This document shows, in pieces, positions 1-9,490 of a DNA stretch of 64,000 nt; the stretch's first letter is position 1; the number at the start of each line of letters is the position of its first letter. Source of the DNA: an uncultured Flavobacteriaceae bacterium (GTDB taxonomy: Bacteria; Bacteroidota; Bacteroidia; Flavobacteriales; Flavobacteriaceae); contig CALTAJ010000002.1 of NCBI GenBank assembly GCA_943842245.1, positions 1,017,596-1,081,595 of the forward strand, in the 5' to 3' direction. The position numbers were made by a program, and so were the translations under genes. The notes beneath the pieces were generated by a model. That model was not told where the DNA came from. It saw only the letters and a program-made list of their open reading frames with translations, and made no database searches.

Positions 1-1269
1 TTTTATAATCCTCTTAAGAAAGTCTTCAACTCCTTTAAAAGTAGAAAACAATAAAGATCCTATTGAATTTTTATTAATCAATTCTTCAGAAGTAATGAAA
101 TTAAGATTTGAATTTTCAATCCAATGATCTATTCTAGGTTGATTAAATTTTAAGAGGTCTAAAGAATGAGTTGTTTTGCAAAATTCATAAGCATCATCAA
201 ATGGGAATCCGTATTCACCATGATTTTCATGTAATTCAAAAAATAATTTGAAAAAGCTATATAAAGTTGTTTCTTTTAAAGGATAGCCCATAGTAATATT
301 CCATGGAAATTCTTTTTCAGGAAGGAAAGATAATATAGGTAGTAAAAGACTTTCATCTCCTAACACAATAACTGTTGACTTTGTGGGATTTTTCTTATAA
401 AGATCTGAAGCAATTTGAACTGCTGTTTTAGCTTGAATACTATTTTTAGCAGTGCTAATAATTTCAATTTTTTTTGGAGATGAAAATAAACTTTGAAATT
501 GAGGCTTTTTCTCCTTATTCAATACTTTCCATTGATTGTAGTATTTTCGTATAAAGTGACCCGCACTGTGATAAGGATCCTCATAAAAGGTTTTATCAAT
601 ATCCCAAATAATTTCTGCTTTTTCTTCTGAAATCAACTCTTGTATGATAGTTTCTTCTGCTTTAGTTAGAGCATTAAAGCCAACAAAAAAATGATAAGGA
701 AGGTCCTGCGCTGAATAGAAAGCTAAGTTTCGAACAGCTTCTCTTAATTGTAAGCCAGGATAGCCTTTTTGTTTTTTTAACAAAGTTTTGTAAAGCAAAT
801 TATAATAACTAGGGACCTTTTTCTGAAGCTTAAAATGATACTTACTCAAATCTCCTTTTCCTGAGGTTCCCCAAGTTTGAATTGAATCAATAGCATTCAT
901 AAAATTGAAAAGCTCTTTTGGATTTACAAGCTGGTTATCAATCTCATTAAATTCCTTTAAAAGAGTGGGAGCCCAACTAAAAAATTCATTAAGAGATTCT
1001 AAAGTTGATTCTGGGGTTAACTCTTTATGAATCTGATAAAACATATATATTAAATCAGTTTTAGAAAGAGACTCTATTTCCGAAAGTTCAGCTATAAAAT
1101 CAGATATAGTAACAATCTCAGGAGCTATAAGTGGTTTGATAATGAATTTTTTTAAAGATTCCTTTAAAAAAGTTACTGCACGAATATTAGGAACAATAAT
1201 CTTGACCTGATCCATTTTTGATTTGGAGGCAATAATTTTTTTAGCTACGTTATCTAAAAAAGGTTTCAT
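1..1269 (-). CDS. AddB-like PD-(D/E)XK helicase-nuclease subunit, N-terminal part (cut by window edge)
   Basis: The reading frame is open from an ATG at 1269 to the window edge, giving about 423 codons without the end of the protein. The visible part begins MKPFLDNVAKKI and resembles the inactivated helicase half of AddB-type proteins: a mixed alpha/beta chain with no intact Walker A. The nuclease domain expected at the C terminus lies outside the window. It starts 15 bases after the stop of the AddA-like helicase on the same strand, so the two are almost certainly co-transcribed and form one complex that resects double-strand breaks. The family call rests mainly on this partnership and on the general character of the chain; no diagnostic motif is visible in the part present. 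Confidence 0.7.
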   Translation of the reverse strand, partial: MKPFLDNVAKKIIASKSKMDQVKIIVPNIRAVTFLKESLKKFIIKPLIAPEIVTISDFIAELSEIESLSKTDLIYMFYQIHKELTPESTLESLNEFFSWAPTLLKEFNEIDNQLVNPKELFNFMNAIDSIQTWGTSGKGDLSKYHFKLQKKVPSYYNLLYKTLLKKQKGYPGLQLREAVRNLAFYSAQDLPYHFFVGFNALTKAEETIIQELISEEKAEIIWDIDKTFYEDPYHSAGHFIRKYYNQWKVLNKEKKPQFQSLFSSPKKIEIISTAKNSIQAKTAVQIASDLYKKNPTKSTVIVLGDESLLLPILSFLPEKEFPWNITMGYPLKETTLYSFFKLFFELHENHGEYGFPFDDAYEFCKTTHSLDLLKFNQPRIDHWIENSNLNFITSEELINKNSIGSLLFSTFKGVEDFLKRIIK

Positions 1270-1284
1270 CTTTAAATATAAAAA

Positions 1285-4200
1285 TCAATTTGCTCTAACA
1301 ACTTGAATCTCAGAATTGATATAGATTAAATAACTATCTATTTGATTATATCCAAGACCTTGTAAACTCGATTCATACGTTTTGATTTGCTCGATGTCTG
1401 AGTTTTTTGGACTCCCTGTTTTATAATCCAAGATACTCACCTTACCACTTTTTGAAAAATTTAAACGGTCCGGTCTTAAAGTAAGCCCACTTGGCATCAA
1501 AAGCTCCTTTTCACATAGCACACGGTCTTTTCCTTCATAAAACTTCTTTAATTTAGGGTGCTTAGCTATCTCCCAAAGTTTTTCCTCAACTAAGTTTTTA
1601 AGTTCCTCTGTAAAGTTGTTTTCTTCCTTAGCTTTTTGAATAATATCAGGTATTAAATCTGAAGTAGTGACCTTTGCCAAAAGATTATGAATCAATATAC
1701 CCCAATCCTGAGCTTTTCTAATTTCATCTGTTGAAGAGGCTAAATAAAGACGCTTTTTCCAAGCTACATTTAAAGAAAGAGTTAAATCTTTATTTTTAAA
1801 ATTTGCTTCAGTTTCGCTGCCTATGATTTGCTTTTTTAATACGAAAACCCCTTGTTCGAAAGAATTTAAAGCATCAAGAGATTTACCTTGAGCACAAACA
1901 TAATTTTTAAAATAATGTGCGTAAGTTGAACCTTCACTGTCCACTTCTTTTGTAATTACAAACAAAGCATCAACTGCACGAGTCATAGCCACGTAAAGTA
2001 CATTAAATGAATCTAGCTGCTGTTCCAAGCGTTTATTCTTGAAGAGCTCTAAGCCCTTATTACCACAATGTTGTAATTCTTTTGAAAAATTAAACCATCC
2101 CCATTTAATGCTTTCTAATTTTCCTTTAGAAAATGGAAACCAGATTTTTTCAGTCACAGCAGGATAAATAGGAGAATCCATAAAGGGTAAAATAACTACA
2201 GGAAATTCCAGGCCTTTTGCCTGATGAATTGTCATCAACTTTATAGCTTCAAGACCCTCTGGCATTGAAATACGAAGTTGTTTAGATTGAACCTTCCAGT
2301 AACGAAGATAGGAAGAGATTGAACCTGTTTTAATTTTTGAAAACTCACATATATCTTCTATAAAATAATTAATATAAGCCTCATTAGGATCAATTTGTGG
2401 GAAGCAAATGAGAATGTAGTTTACTGCATCAAAAACAGAAAGCACTTTCAAATATTCCATTTTAAAAGTAAAATCAAAATAAACTCCTAAGGAATTTAAA
2501 AAAGATGGCGTCTTTTTATGGAGATTTTCCAATGCAAATTTATGATACTTTTCTTGGTCTTCACTAAATATTTCCCAAATGACATCTAAAATGATTTTAT
2601 GATATTCACTTGTATCCGGATTAAGGCTTAGATTTAAAAAAGTAATAAGAAATTTTACTTTTTCGGATTTGGCAACCAGCATTGAATCTGAAGATAGTAG
2701 GTTGAACCCCTCTTGACTTAATGCTTTTCCAATCTCCGCTGCTTGATCTTTCTTCCTTACCAAAATTGCAAGATCACTCTCTCTATAACCCTTTCCTAGA
2801 GCCTCAGCAACAATGGTTAGAGTTTTAGAAATATATAATGGTGTTGAAGATTCCTTTGAACCTCCTCTAGTAATTGCTTCTATACGCACGTAACCTCCCT
2901 CTTTATGAGTTTTTTGTTGACTTTCTCGACCATATATATTCTTGTATTCTTGCTTCTCAAAATTTTTTGAAAGCATGAAAAAGAATTTATTATTAAACGA
3001 TGTAATTTTGTTTCCCGAACGAAAATTTTGATTTAAAGAAAAAGTTACTGGATTTATATGAAATGGATTTTTGGATTTATTGATCAGGTCCATATACTGT
3101 TTCATATTTCCCCCCCTCCATCTATAAATTGCTTGTTTAGGGTCGCCAACCAAAAGTAGAGACCCAACTTCTCCTGAAATATTTTGACTCTCTAATGCAT
3201 TTCCAATTAGAGGGATTAAATTATTCCATTGAAGTTCAGAGGTGTCTTGAAATTCATCTAAAAAATAATGCTGGTAACGCTCCCCTATACGTTCATAAAT
3301 AAATGGGGCTGGTTCATTTTTAACTAATTGATTGATTTTTGTGTTAAACTCACCCAATAGGCGAATTCCTTTTTTACTTTGCAAAGCGCCTAGTCTTTGT
3401 TCCATTAGCTGAAGTAGCATTCTAGGGGTCCAAGAATTTAATGTCCGTTTGATTACCATATGCTTACCAACAGATTTTTTAACTTTATAGAAGTAGGCTA
3501 ATAATTGAAATTGGATTTTATCAATAATTATTTTTTTTTCCTCTGCTAAGGTTTTATTATACAAAAGTTTTTTCCCAGTCAAAAAAGTCTCCAATTGATT
3601 ATCATAAAGTTTGGAAGAAACTTCCTTTTGAGCATCTTCAAAATGTTTATAAAGTTGTTTTCGCTTAAAATCTTCTGCTACCAAACCATTGCTAGCTATA
3701 AAATCTAAAGCGTCCTTAGCATGTTTTAAAGTAGTTTTTTTGGTCTTTTCTAATGCCTGCTCTAGTAATTTTCTGTCTGATATTAGTTCTTCTGTAGTTT
3801 TACTTTTTATCTCTGTAATAGGCTTATTGTCATTTTCATTTAATAAGAGTTTAATAAAATCATCCAAATCTTTTTGAATGTCCCAATCTTTTTCGTTTGA
3901 AATTTTATTTAAGCTAAATTCTAACAATAGTTTAGAATGAGTTTCAACTTTTCCAACTTCTTCAATTATAGAATCAACAGTTTCAGCAAATAAATTAGAA
4001 GGATCTACAACAACCTCAAAATTATAAGGAAGTTGAAATTCTCTAGAAAAAGTTCGAACCAATCTATGATTAAACTTATCTATAGTGATTATGTCAAAGC
4101 TTCCATACTCTAAAAATATCTTGCGCAGTATTTGATCTGCCCGAAATTGAAGTTCTGTCTCAGAGATGCTAAGGGCTTCACATAAATTAGTGACTATATG

Positions 4201-4419
4201 AGTCTCTTTAGAAGGTGGATTGGAAAGAGAATATAAAATCTTGAGAATTCTAGATTTCATTTCATTTACCGCTTTATTTGTAAATGTAAGTGCTAATAAT
4301 TGACGAAATGGAACAGAAGAATCAAATTTTAATAAGATTTTAAGATATTCTAAAACCAGGGTAAAAGTCTTTCCAGACCCTGCAGATGCACTGATAATTT
4401 GAAAATTAGTTTGATCCAA
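1285..4419 (-). CDS. AddA-like UvrD/Rep helicase with C-terminal PD-(D/E)XK nuclease
   Basis: A 1044-residue superfamily 1 helicase-nuclease for double-strand-break resection before recombination. Helicase motifs are in order: Walker A ASAGSGKT (residues 11-18), DEFQDT (about 388), VGDPKQAIYRWRGG, QNFRSG, TIHQAKGLEFP and VAMTRA. The C-terminal nuclease shows RPDRL followed by LDYKTG (about 996), the D and DxK of the RecB/Cas4 nuclease fold. It reads TTG at the start; upstream codons in frame include no ATG close by, and beginning later would cut into the Walker A strand. A -7-like box lies 18 bases upstream. The AddB-like gene follows after 15 bases. The order here is AddA first, then AddB. 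Confidence 0.9.
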   Translation of the reverse strand: MDQTNFQIISASAGSGKTFTLVLEYLKILLKFDSSVPFRQLLALTFTNKAVNEMKSRILKILYSLSNPPSKETHIVTNLCEALSISETELQFRADQILRKIFLEYGSFDIITIDKFNHRLVRTFSREFQLPYNFEVVVDPSNLFAETVDSIIEEVGKVETHSKLLLEFSLNKISNEKDWDIQKDLDDFIKLLLNENDNKPITEIKSKTTEELISDRKLLEQALEKTKKTTLKHAKDALDFIASNGLVAEDFKRKQLYKHFEDAQKEVSSKLYDNQLETFLTGKKLLYNKTLAEEKKIIIDKIQFQLLAYFYKVKKSVGKHMVIKRTLNSWTPRMLLQLMEQRLGALQSKKGIRLLGEFNTKINQLVKNEPAPFIYERIGERYQHYFLDEFQDTSELQWNNLIPLIGNALESQNISGEVGSLLLVGDPKQAIYRWRGGNMKQYMDLINKSKNPFHINPVTFSLNQNFRSGNKITSFNNKFFFMLSKNFEKQEYKNIYGRESQQKTHKEGGYVRIEAITRGGSKESSTPLYISKTLTIVAEALGKGYRESDLAILVRKKDQAAEIGKALSQEGFNLLSSDSMLVAKSEKVKFLITFLNLSLNPDTSEYHKIILDVIWEIFSEDQEKYHKFALENLHKKTPSFLNSLGVYFDFTFKMEYLKVLSVFDAVNYILICFPQIDPNEAYINYFIEDICEFSKIKTGSISSYLRYWKVQSKQLRISMPEGLEAIKLMTIHQAKGLEFPVVILPFMDSPIYPAVTEKIWFPFSKGKLESIKWGWFNFSKELQHCGNKGLELFKNKRLEQQLDSFNVLYVAMTRAVDALFVITKEVDSEGSTYAHYFKNYVCAQGKSLDALNSFEQGVFVLKKQIIGSETEANFKNKDLTLSLNVAWKKRLYLASSTDEIRKAQDWGILIHNLLAKVTTSDLIPDIIQKAKEENNFTEELKNLVEEKLWEIAKHPKLKKFYEGKDRVLCEKELLMPSGLTLRPDRLNFSKSGKVSILDYKTGSPKNSDIEQIKTYESSLQGLGYNQIDSYLIYINSEIQVVRAN

Positions 4420-4437
4420 AATGTTAAAATAGCTTAT

Positions 4438-4445
4438 TAAAAGTA
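4438..4445 (-). promoter_or_regulatory. Putative -7 box of the addA-like gene
   Basis: On the minus strand this reads TACTTTTA, close to the Bacteroidetes -7 consensus TAnnTTTG, 18 bases before the TTG start at 4419. No good -33 TTG was seen at 17-21 bases upstream, so the call is weak. It stands back to back with the sodB promoter. Confidence 0.3.
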
Positions 4446-4486
4446 AGGCTTTTGAAAACTTAGTGTTTTAATGACAAAAGAAATTT

Positions 4487-4494
4487 TAAATTTG
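4487..4494 (+). promoter_or_regulatory. -7 box of the sodB promoter
   Basis: TAAATTTG matches the Bacteroidetes -7 consensus TAnnTTTG exactly and lies 20 bases before the sodB ATG, predicting a leader of about 15 bases. The -33 element is not clear. Confidence 0.45.
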
Positions 4495-4514
4495 TATAAA
4501 ATTAATATATAATT

Positions 4515-5123
4515 ATGCCTTTTGAACTACCTTCTTTATCCTATGCTTATGATGCACTGGAACCTAATATAGATGCTCGTACTATGGAAATTCATCATAG
4601 TAAACATCATAATGGATATACAACAAATCTTAATAATGCTATTGCTGACACACCTCTTATAAATAAATCTATAGAAGAAATCCTTTCAGGACTAGACATG
4701 GAAAATAAAGCCGTTCGTAACAACGGGGGTGGTTTTTATAATCACCGTTTATTCTGGAAAATAATGTCCCCTAATGGAGGAGGAATACCTTCAGGAGCTT
4801 TAGCTGAGGCTATTGATAACAAGTTTGGATCTTTTGAAGAATTCAAAACTACTTTTTCCAAAGCAGCTGCAACTCAATTTGGATCAGGCTGGGCATGGCT
4901 TTGTGTAAAAAAAGATGGCTCTGTAGATGTTTGTGCGACTGCTAATCAAGACAACCCCCTAATGCAGGATATTGGCTGTGAAGGGGTGCCCATTTTAGGA
5001 ATTGATGTTTGGGAACATGCATATTATCTTAACTACCAAAACAAACGCCCTGATTACATCAATGCATTTTTTAATGTTATTGATTGGTCTACGGTGAATG
5101 AATTATATTTAAAAGGGGCTTAG
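4515..5123 (+). CDS. sodB: Superoxide dismutase (Fe/Mn family, Mn-like signature)
   Basis: A 202-residue cytoplasmic dismutase converting superoxide to peroxide and oxygen. All four metal ligands are visible: His27 (EIHHSKHH), His77 (FYNHRLFW), Asp164 and His168 (DVWEHAYY). The second helix has Gly-Gly before FYNH, and a Gln sits in the C-terminal half in [10 protein letters not shown]. In this family that combination is typical of manganese rather than iron enzymes, so the metal may be Mn or either one. Length is normal. It is a single-gene unit with its own -7 box, and its stop codon overlaps the stop of the convergent purF-type gene by four bases. The symbol follows common usage; sodA would suit a strict Mn enzyme. 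Confidence 0.95.
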   Translation: MPFELPSLSYAYDALEPNIDARTMEIHHSKHHNGYTTNLNNAIADTPLINKSIEEILSGLDMENKAVRNNGGGFYNHRLFWKIMSPNGGGIPSGALAEAIDNKFGSFEEFKTTFSKAAATQFGSGWAWLCVKKDGSVDVCATANQDNPLMQDIGCEGVPILGIDVWEHAYYLNYQNKRPDYINAFFNVIDWSTVNELYLKGA

Positions 5124-5133
5124 TAAGCTCTTT
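5113..5133. terminator. Possible bidirectional terminator at the sodB/purF stop overlap
   Basis: Two 10-base arms (AAGGGGCTTA and TAAGCTCTTT, with two G-U pairs in the plus-strand RNA) meet around G5123. On the plus strand a T-rich stretch follows at 5138-5145. The hairpin contains both overlapping stop codons. The innermost pairs cannot form because the loop would be too short, so the working stem is about 8 bp. Confidence 0.35.
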
Positions 5134-7018
5134 CGTTATTTTTTTCTACAAAATTTATAAATGCCTGATTGACTACCCTGCAGCCTCCAGGAGTTGGATA
5201 ATCTCCTGTAAAATACCAATCCCCAAGATTTTTAGGACAGGCTATATGTAAACCTTTTACTGTTTGAAATATTACTTCAACGTTTGCTTTTATATTGTCC
5301 AGCTTAAGTATCTCTGCAATTTTTGTAGAAACTTCTTCGTCTGTAAAAGGGTCATAAATTGCTTTAACATAATTTGGGGGAACTTCGATTTGATCTTTTA
5401 AACTCCTTTGACAGTTTTTATAGATTTTTCCTATTGTTTTTTCTTTTGTTCCCCGATCTTCGTGTAATTTAAGGGCAGCTCGAAAAGCAATAAACTCCTC
5501 TAGTTTAGCCATGTCTATCCCATAACAATCTGGATAACGAATTTGGGGCGCACTAGATACAACAATAATCTTTTTTGGCCCTAAACGATCCAACATTCTT
5601 AAAATGCTTTTTTGTAAAGTAGTCCCCCTTACAATACTGTCATCTATAATTACCAAATTATCAGTACTATGAACAACCCCATAAGTAATATCATAAACAT
5701 GAGCTACAAGATCATCCCTATCAGTATCATCTGCAATAAATGTTCGAAGCTTCGCATCTTTAATTGCAATCTTCTCTATGCGAGGCTTAAGATTTAACAT
5801 TTTAGTTATTTCTCCAATATTTAATTTTTCGGAATCGTTTAACTTTTCTGTTAGTATTTTCTGGACATGGTCTTGAACAGCATTTATCATTCCATAAAAA
5901 GATGTTTCAGCAGTATTCGGTATAAAGGAAAAAACAGTGTTTTCCAAATCACCTTCAATAGATTTATTTACTATGGGGAAAAGAGCTCTTCCTAAATCTT
6001 TTCGCTCCTGATAAATTTCATGATCTCCACCTCTTGAGAAATAAATTCGTTCGAAAGAGCATGATTTTTTTTCTTGAGGCTCTAAGATTTGTTTGATTTG
6101 AGTCCCATCAACTCTCTTTGTAATTAGTGCATGACCCGGTTCAAGTTCTTTAATCTTTTCATAAGAAATATTGAATACGGTTTGAATTGCAGGCCGCTCT
6201 GATGCTACAACTACAATTTCATCGTCTGAATAGTAATATACTGGTCGAATTCCTGTAGGATCCCGAAGCACAAAAGAGTCACCATGTCCTAACAAGCCAG
6301 CAACAGCATAACCACCGTCCCAATTCTTTGATGCCTTTCTCAAAATTTTAGAAAGCTTAAGGCGCTCTGCGATTAGAGGAGAGGCTTCAGCTTTAGTAAA
6401 TCCTTCACGACGTAAATTCTTGTAGATTTTTGAAACAGCATCATCTAAAAAGTGCCCTATTTTTTCCATTATCGTTACTGTATCTGCACGTTCTTTTGGA
6501 TGCTGTCCTAGGTCTACTAAGTTATCAAATAATTGATTTACATTAGTTAAGTTAAAGTTTCCTGCAATAATTAAGTTTCGATGCATCCAGTTATTTTGTC
6601 TTAAAAAAGGATGAACACTTTCAATACTATTTTTACCAAAAGTCCCATAGCGAACGTGACCTAACATTAACTCACCAACATAAGGAACTTCTTGTTTTAA
6701 TTGCTCTGGGTTAGAAAGCAAATTAGGAGAAACTTCCAATTGTTTTTGTATGCGCTCATTAATAGTTTTAAAAATATTTTGAATAGGTTGTGACTCAGCA
6801 GATCGAACACGACTAATATATCTTTGTCCTGGTGACATATTATATTTTATACTAGCAAATCCAGCTCCATCTTGTCCTCGGTTATGCTGTTTTTCCATTA
6901 ACAAATACATTTTATTAATCCCATAAAGTGAACTTCCATATTTTTCCTTAAAAAAAGACAAAGGTTTTTTTAATTGTAGAAGTGAAATTCCACATTCGTG
7001 CTTAATCGCGTCGCTCAT
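5120..7018 (-). CDS. purF: Amidophosphoribosyltransferase, long Bacteroidetes form
   Basis: A 632-residue enzyme that transfers glutamine amide nitrogen to PRPP, the first step of purine synthesis. The N terminus is a class II (Ntn) glutaminase: MSDAIKHE is followed by Cys9-Gly, the expected catalytic cysteine, so a short propeptide would be removed. NRGQDGAG is typical of the domain. The phosphoribosyltransferase loop [11 protein letters not shown] is near residues 455-465. The chain is over 100 residues longer than E. coli PurF, with inserts in both halves; this long form is usual in Flavobacteria as far as I recall. PfkB, 15 bases upstream on the same strand, is probably in the same transcript. 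Confidence 0.88.
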   Translation of the reverse strand: MSDAIKHECGISLLQLKKPLSFFKEKYGSSLYGINKMYLLMEKQHNRGQDGAGFASIKYNMSPGQRYISRVRSAESQPIQNIFKTINERIQKQLEVSPNLLSNPEQLKQEVPYVGELMLGHVRYGTFGKNSIESVHPFLRQNNWMHRNLIIAGNFNLTNVNQLFDNLVDLGQHPKERADTVTIMEKIGHFLDDAVSKIYKNLRREGFTKAEASPLIAERLKLSKILRKASKNWDGGYAVAGLLGHGDSFVLRDPTGIRPVYYYSDDEIVVVASERPAIQTVFNISYEKIKELEPGHALITKRVDGTQIKQILEPQEKKSCSFERIYFSRGGDHEIYQERKDLGRALFPIVNKSIEGDLENTVFSFIPNTAETSFYGMINAVQDHVQKILTEKLNDSEKLNIGEITKMLNLKPRIEKIAIKDAKLRTFIADDTDRDDLVAHVYDITYGVVHSTDNLVIIDDSIVRGTTLQKSILRMLDRLGPKKIIVVSSAPQIRYPDCYGIDMAKLEEFIAFRAALKLHEDRGTKEKTIGKIYKNCQRSLKDQIEVPPNYVKAIYDPFTDEEVSTKIAEILKLDNIKANVEVIFQTVKGLHIACPKNLGDWYFTGDYPTPGGCRVVNQAFINFVEKNNERAY

Positions 7019-7033
7019 GAGAATAATCTAATA

Positions 7034-7960
7034 TTATGTTAATTCAATTTCAAATTTTGTTAATGATTTAAAGGCTTGTATACGTTGCTTCAATCTTTCG
7101 GGTGTTATAGCCTCCAATGATTCTGTTCCAAATTTTTGTACTGTAAAAGATGCCATAGCAGAACCCATCACAGTAGCCGTTTTCATTTCCTCAAATGTTA
7201 TTCTTCCACATTGAGATAAATAGCCGGCAAAACCCCCAATAAAACTGTCTCCTGCACCAGTAGGATCAAAAACCTCTTCAAGTGGAAGTGCTGGTGCACA
7301 AAATATTTTTTTTCCATTAAATAGTAAAGCACCATGTTCGCCTTTTTTTATAATTACATAACTTGGGCCCATAGCATGTAATTTTTGAGCTGCTTCAACC
7401 AGAGAATGAGTCCTAGTGATTTGCCTAGCTTCCTCATCATTTAAAGAAAATACATCAACTTTAGAAATTACTTCATCTAATTTGTCTCGATAGCTATCAA
7501 TCCAAAAATTCATTGTATCCATAATTATTAAACTAGGGTCACTCATTTGATTCAAAACTTCTCCTTGTAAGTTTGGGTCCAAATTTCCTAAAAGGACAAT
7601 ACTAGAATCTTTAAAGTTATCAGGCACCTTTGGTTTGAATTTGTTCAAAACATTAAGCTGAGTGTCTATCGTCGTTCTTAAATTTAAATCATTGTGATAT
7701 TTACCACTCCAAAAAAAAGTTTTTTCACCAGATAGACAATCAACTCCAGAAAGATCTAATCCATTGGATTTTAGTAATTTTAGGTGCGCTTTTTTAAAAT
7801 CACCCCCTATAATAGAAACTAATCCACAAGATGTTTTAAATTTAGATGCCGCAAGCCCAATGTAAGTTGCGCAACCACCTAAAATCTTCCCTGTTTTTCC
7901 AAATGGTGATTCAATAGCATCATAAGCCATGGTGCCCAATACCAAAAGTTTGTCATTCAT
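7034..7960 (-). CDS. PfkB/ribokinase-family sugar or nucleoside kinase
   Basis: A 308-residue cytoplasmic kinase. The C-terminal signature DPTGAGDSFIGGF (about residues 231-243) supplies the anion hole and the catalytic Asp of GAGD; the N-terminal GGCATYIGLAASKF region fits substrate binding. The family includes ribokinase, adenosine kinase and fructokinases, and nothing in the sequence fixes the substrate. Placement directly ahead of a purF-type gene suggests a nucleoside or ribose substrate, which is inference. A -7-like box lies only four bases before the ATG, which would make the mRNA leaderless. Confidence 0.85.
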   Translation of the reverse strand: MNDKLLVLGTMAYDAIESPFGKTGKILGGCATYIGLAASKFKTSCGLVSIIGGDFKKAHLKLLKSNGLDLSGVDCLSGEKTFFWSGKYHNDLNLRTTIDTQLNVLNKFKPKVPDNFKDSSIVLLGNLDPNLQGEVLNQMSDPSLIIMDTMNFWIDSYRDKLDEVISKVDVFSLNDEEARQITRTHSLVEAAQKLHAMGPSYVIIKKGEHGALLFNGKKIFCAPALPLEEVFDPTGAGDSFIGGFAGYLSQCGRITFEEMKTATVMGSAMASFTVQKFGTESLEAITPERLKQRIQAFKSLTKFEIELT

Positions 7961-7964
7961 TCTG

Positions 7965-7972
7965 TAAAAATA
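7965..7972 (-). promoter_or_regulatory. -7-like box directly upstream of the pfkB-family kinase (leaderless?)
   Basis: On the minus strand the box reads TATTTTTA, followed by CAGA and the ATG at 7960. With the usual distance of four to six bases between the -7 box and the transcription start, RNA would begin at or next to the ATG. No convincing -33 TTG was seen. Confidence 0.35.
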
Positions 7973-7993
7973 AAAAACTCTCTGTCCATAATT

Positions 7994-8025
7994 AGTCTTT
8001 TATTGAAAACATTTATAAAAAGACT
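7994..8025 (-). terminator. Weak inverted repeat after rnhA, possible terminator
   Basis: Arms AGTCTTTT (7994-8001) and AAAAGACT (8018-8025) are perfectly complementary with a 16-base loop, placed 16 bases after the rnhA stop. There is no long T tract after it on the minus strand, so it may be a weak or factor-aided terminator or a chance repeat. Confidence 0.25.
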
Positions 8026-8040
8026 TTAAATAATTTTAAC

Positions 8041-8523
8041 CTAAGGATTTTCTTTTTCAGTTTGTTCAAAAATAATATCCCTAGATAAATTTTTACCCTT
8101 GGCTGCCGTTACTGCTAACTTATCACAACGATCGTTTTGAGGATGATTATTATGACCCCTAATCCATTGAAAGTAGATTTTATGTTTCTTGTAAACCTTT
8201 AAAAATCTTTCCCAAAGATCCGAGTTCTTTTTCCCTTTAAATTTTTTCTTTTTCCAATCAAAAAGCCATTTTTTTTCTACTGCATCTACTACATATTTAG
8301 AATCAGAATAAACAATTACTTCCATTGGTGATTTTTTAAGTAACTCGAGCCCTTTAATAACCGCTAACAATTCCATTCGATTATTTGTTGTTCGGGAAAA
8401 TCCAGCTGAAAATTCTTTTTCATATGACATTCCTACCCATTCCAATATAATCCCATAACCACCTGGCCCAGGATTGCCAAGAGAGGATCCATCGGTATAT
8501 AGATATACTGATTTAGCTTTCAA
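8041..8523 (-). CDS. rnhA: Ribonuclease HI
   Basis: A 160-residue endonuclease that cuts RNA in RNA:DNA hybrids. All active-site residues of the E. coli type are present at nearly identical positions: Asp11 (YTDGSSLGNPGPGG), Glu51 (NNRMEL), Asp74 (VYSDSKY), His124 (IRGHNNHPQ) and Asp134 (DRCDKLA). The basic stretch WKKKKFKGKKN matches the handle region. Its ATG overlaps the purN stop by four bases (ATGA), so it is translated from the same mRNA as purN. Confidence 0.95.
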   Translation of the reverse strand: MKAKSVYLYTDGSSLGNPGPGGYGIILEWVGMSYEKEFSAGFSRTTNNRMELLAVIKGLELLKKSPMEVIVYSDSKYVVDAVEKKWLFDWKKKKFKGKKNSDLWERFLKVYKKHKIYFQWIRGHNNHPQNDRCDKLAVTAAKGKNLSRDIIFEQTEKENP

Positions 8524-9095
8524 CTATAATCTTTATTTAATAAATTTTGAATCACTTTGGGAAAATTAGCCTGCTCCAATTCATATACTTTTGAAGCAAT
8601 AGTCTCAATTGAATCTTCATTTTCAATTGTTACTTTGGCTTGAAAAATTACCTCGCCTTCATCATAAGCTTCGTTTACATAATGAATAGTAATTCCTGTT
8701 TCTGTTTCATGATTTTCCTTTACAGCTTGGTGCACGTGTTTACCATACATACCCTTTCCCCCATATTTTGGTAAAAGAGCAGGATGAATATTAATAATTT
8801 TATTTGAGAATTCATTTACCCAATCAGATCCTATTTTCCATAAAAACCCTGCTAAAACTATTAAACTTGGTTTTTTTGATTTAATCTCACTCAATAGCTC
8901 ACCATCTGTAAAAGCTACTTTATCAAATACATTTGTCTTAATTCCAAAAAAAGTAAGCTTATTAATTACTCTTGCCTTCGAATTATTTGTGTATACCTCT
9001 GTAACATCAATATTTTGAACGTGTTCAAAATATTGGCAAATATTAACAGCATTTGATCCATTTCCTGAAGCAAATAATATAATTCTTTTTTTCAT
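8520..9095 (-). CDS. purN: Phosphoribosylglycinamide formyltransferase
   Basis: A 191-residue enzyme that formylates GAR with 10-formyl-THF in purine synthesis. Visible motifs: FASGNGSNA at the N terminus for phosphate binding, NIHPALLPKYGG with the catalytic Asn and His, and ITIHYVNEAYDEGEVIFQ with the catalytic Asp in YDEG. I chose the ATG at 9095 because the protein then begins MKKRIILFASGNG, as in the family; a GTG at 9122 in the same frame would add nine residues with no family support. It is divergent from acpP, as is common in Bacteroidetes, and leads into rnhA. Confidence 0.93.
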   Translation of the reverse strand: MKKRIILFASGNGSNAVNICQYFEHVQNIDVTEVYTNNSKARVINKLTFFGIKTNVFDKVAFTDGELLSEIKSKKPSLIVLAGFLWKIGSDWVNEFSNKIINIHPALLPKYGGKGMYGKHVHQAVKENHETETGITIHYVNEAYDEGEVIFQAKVTIENEDSIETIASKVYELEQANFPKVIQNLLNKDYS

Positions 9096-9207
9096 TAATA
9101 CTTTTGAATACTGCAACGGCACTAGTTTATAGAGGCATCACCATTAATTTTAGTTAAAATTAAGGTTATTATTTAATCCCAATCGGTCTATTTCCTTTAA
9201 AGTTTTA

Positions 9208-9215
9208 TATTTTTG
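9208..9215 (+). promoter_or_regulatory. -7 box of the acpP-fabF-rnc operon
   Basis: TATTTTTG fits TAnnTTTG and lies 32 bases before the acpP ATG, in the 150-base divergent gap with purN. The -33 element is not clear (TTTC at about the right distance). Confidence 0.4.
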
Positions 9216-9247
9216 TTGACACATTAAATTCAAACAAAAAATTAATT

Positions 9248-9481
9248 ATGTCAGATATTTCATCAAGAGTAAAGGCCATTATAGTTGATAAGCTAGGAGT
9301 GGATGAAAACGAAGTTATAGATGAAGCAAGCTTTACAAACGACTTAGGTGCAGACTCACTAGATACAGTGGAATTGATTATGGAGTTCGAAAAAGAATTT
9401 GATATACAAATTCCAGACGATCAGGCTGAAAATATTGCAACTGTCGGCCAAGCTATTAAATTCATCGAACAAGTTGAATAA
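9248..9481 (+). CDS. acpP: Acyl carrier protein
   Basis: A 77-residue acidic helical protein carrying growing fatty acyl chains on 4'-phosphopantetheine. The attachment site is Ser37 in [11 protein letters not shown], the canonical motif, and length and charge are normal. fabF follows after nine bases in the same operon, so carrier and condensing enzyme are co-expressed. Confidence 0.97.
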   Translation: MSDISSRVKAIIVDKLGVDENEVIDEASFTNDLGADSLDTVELIMEFEKEFDIQIPDDQAENIATVGQAIKFIEQVE

Positions 9482-9490
9482 ATAAGTGTC

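Noticed and set aside
9096..9122. GTG start nine codons upstream in purN
   Set aside because: The extra residues MPLQYSKVL precede the family's normal MKKRIILFASGNG start and have no support.
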